A DNA stretch of 60,620 nucleotides from Peptococcaceae bacterium UBA5767 (lineage in GTDB: Bacteria > Bacillota > TC1 > UBA5767): assembly GCA_002418765.1 (NCBI GenBank), contig DIET01000022.1, positions 1 through 60,620 on the forward strand, in the 5' to 3' direction. The translations under genes and the position numbers were made by a program. The notes beneath the pieces were generated by a model. The model ran no database searches, was not told where the DNA came from, and saw only the letters and a list, made by a program, of their open reading frames with translations. Shown piece by piece: positions 59,132 through 60,620 of this stretch (position 1 is its first letter; every line of letters starts with the position of its first letter).

Positions 59132-60418
59132 ATGTCTTCAGTAGTTTTGGTTGGTGCCCAGTGGGGCGATGAAGGAAAAGGGAAAATTACAGATTATTTG
59201 GCGGAGAAAGCGGACTTGGTCGTACGTTACCAGGGAGGTAACAATGCGGGACATACTGTTATTGTGGGTGATATAACCTATAAGCTTCACCTTATTCCGT
59301 CAGGTATTATCAGCAATGATAAACTGTGTATTATAGGAAACGGTGTGGTCATCGATCCCGTGGTTCTCCTAGAAGAAATCGCATATCTTCAAGAAAAAGG
59401 CATTTCTGTGGACAATTTGCGAATCAGTTCTAGTGCTCATGTGATTATGCCCTATCACAAACGTTTGGATGAGTTGCAGGAGGAACGAAGATCAGCTAAA
59501 ATTGGCACGACCAAGCGGGGTATCGGACCGTGTTATATGGATAAGATATCTCGATGTGGTATCCGCATGGGAGATTTAATTTGTGCAGAGGACTTTGCTG
59601 AAAAACTAGCATCTAATTTGGTGGAAAAAAATGAACTACTGGAAAAAGTGTATGATGAGAAGCCGTATGATTTTCAAAAAATGTATGACGAATATACGGA
59701 TTATGCCCGTCAGATAGAACATTTGGTAGTGGATAGTCCTGCCTTGATCAATAAACTGGCCAAACAAGGTCAAGATGTGCTTTTTGAAGGAGCGCAGGGA
59801 ACACTTTTAGATATTGACCATGGGACATATCCTTTTGTGACCAGTTCTAACCCCACTGCCGGGGGTGTTTGTCCTGGTGCCGGGGTAGGACCTACCACCA
59901 TTGACAAGGTCCTAGGTGTGACCAAAGCCTATTTGACTCGTGTGGGAGAAGGTCCTTTTCCGACGGAACTTTTTGATGAGACGGGGGAAATGTTGGGTTC
60001 GGTAGGGCAGGAATTTGGTGTTACCACAGGACGGGCCAGACGGTGTGGCTGGTTTGATGCTGTTGTTATGCGTTATGCGGTGCACATCAATGGCATGACG
60101 GATATTGCTTTGACCAAGCTGGACGTGCTCGATGGACTGGAAACGATCAAAGTGTGTGTGGGCTATGAGCTGGACGGAAAGGTCATTGAAGATTTCCCCA
60201 CTAGGCTAAAGGAATTTGCCCGCTGTAAGCCGCTTTATGAAGAATGGCCAGGGTGGCAGGAAAAAATCAGCACCATTACCAGTTATGACGAGCTTCCTCA
60301 AAATGCAAAGCGTTATATTGAGAGGATTGAAGTATTGGTGGGAGCCAAGGTCTCTTTGATCGCAGTGGGGCCAGGCCGAAATCAAACGATTGTGCGCTAT
60401 CCTATCTTTGTCTCATGA
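59132..60418 (+). CDS. purA: Adenylosuccinate synthetase
   Basis: 428 residues. Commits IMP to AMP synthesis with GTP and aspartate. The N-terminal motif GAQWGDEGKGKITDYLAE has the catalytic Asp, with the switch GGNNAGHTV; LFEGAQGTLLDIDHGTYP and TTGRARRCGWFD are also conserved. GGGGAGGAA precedes the ATG. No clear terminator before the tRNA promoter. Confidence 0.98.
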   Translation: MSSVVLVGAQWGDEGKGKITDYLAEKADLVVRYQGGNNAGHTVIVGDITYKLHLIPSGIISNDKLCIIGNGVVIDPVVLLEEIAYLQEKGISVDNLRISSSAHVIMPYHKRLDELQEERRSAKIGTTKRGIGPCYMDKISRCGIRMGDLICAEDFAEKLASNLVEKNELLEKVYDEKPYDFQKMYDEYTDYARQIEHLVVDSPALINKLAKQGQDVLFEGAQGTLLDIDHGTYPFVTSSNPTAGGVCPGAGVGPTTIDKVLGVTKAYLTRVGEGPFPTELFDETGEMLGSVGQEFGVTTGRARRCGWFDAVVMRYAVHINGMTDIALTKLDVLDGLETIKVCVGYELDGKVIEDFPTRLKEFARCKPLYEEWPGWQEKISTITSYDELPQNAKRYIERIEVLVGAKVSLIAVGPGRNQTIVRYPIFVS

Positions 60419-60440
60419 GGTGATTTTACACGATCTGCGG

Positions 60441-60470
60441 TTGACAAAAAGTAGTTCATCCTGCTAATAT
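60441..60470 (+). promoter_or_regulatory. Promoter of the tRNA-Lys/tRNA-Phe cluster
   Basis: Perfect TTGACA (60441-60446), 18 bases, TAATAT (60465-60470) with a TGC extension, 21 bases before tRNA-Lys. Confidence 0.75.
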
Positions 60471-60491
60471 TAATAGGTCGTGTTTTCCTAT

Positions 60492-60567
60492 GCTCCATTA
60501 GCTCAGTTGGCAGAGCACCTGACTTTTAATCAGGGTGTCCCGCGTTCGAGTCGCGGATGGGGTACCA
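60492..60567 (+). tRNA. tRNA-Lys (anticodon TTT)
   Basis: A 76-base cloverleaf with acceptor GCTCCAT/ATGGGGT (two G:U pairs, including the first pair), D-arm GCTC...GAGC, anticodon loop CTTTTAA giving TTT, T-arm CCGCG-TTCGAGT-CGCGG and encoded ACCA. Confidence 0.95.
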
Positions 60568-60572
60568 AGGTT

Positions 60573-60620
<48 letters not shown>

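Overview
The window is the chromosome-origin neighbourhood of a low-GC Gram-positive bacterium of Clostridia type; genus not determined. The evidence is gene order: rpmH-rnpA-yidD-yidC-jag-mnmE-mnmG-rsmG-parA-parB reads right from the origin, dnaA-dnaN-yaaA-recF-gyrB reads left, and rpsF-ssb-rpsR, DUF2232-rplI-dnaB-queT and purA follow further right. Almost all core genes point away from oriC. Strong GGAGG-type ribosome sites, extended -10 promoters (TGnTATAAT) and short 1-8 base gene overlaps recur throughout. Lipoyl synthase, diaminopropionate ammonia-lyase and several heterocycle amidohydrolases suggest a nitrogen-compound or amino-acid fermenting lifestyle (inference).

Layout. 1-2719: a partial tRNA-Ser, serS and an amidohydrolase coupled to gyrA. 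2716-14149 (minus strand): gyrA, an AIR-synthase-like protein, an ABC-F ATPase, gyrB, recF, an S4 protein, dnaN and dnaA. 14150-14614 together with 12623-12772: a two-part oriC with DnaA boxes on both sides of dnaA. 14615-22910: rpmH to parB, a perfect parS site directly after the parB stop, then a DUF2179 membrane protein. 22967-36000: an accessory stretch with an orphan BMP lipoprotein, a Cys-rich small protein, lipA, tRNA-Arg, tadA, dpaL with a 2-hydroxyacid dehydrogenase, a glucosaminidase, a large transglutaminase-like protein, an MFS transporter, class II aldolase, and a tightly coupled HAD / phosphoglycerate-mutase-like / Nudix / 52-residue cluster. A Na/Pi cotransporter follows.

38113-47609 is the most interesting block. 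A BMP-family lipoprotein, an ABC ATPase and two permeases form a nucleoside/base-type importer. They are followed by an enamidase-like amidohydrolase, an 8-oxoguanine-deaminase-like amidohydrolase, a creatininase-family hydrolase and an XRE-cupin regulator. The block looks AT-richer than its surroundings and is bordered by gene-poor, decayed-looking DNA (37206-37916, 46435-47006 and 47610-48714). It reads as an acquired uptake-and-hydrolysis pathway for an N-heterocycle, and is my main candidate for an undescribed system.

48715-54472 holds a compact Tad/Flp pilus locus with two divergent CpaE/TadZ-like proteins whose P-loops are degenerate, a TadA/CpaF ATPase, TadB, TadC, a Flp pilin and a TadE-like protein with an added Cys/His tail. 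The window ends with DUF951, rpsF-ssb-rpsR, DUF2232, rplI, dnaB, queT, purA, tRNA-Lys and a partial tRNA-Phe.
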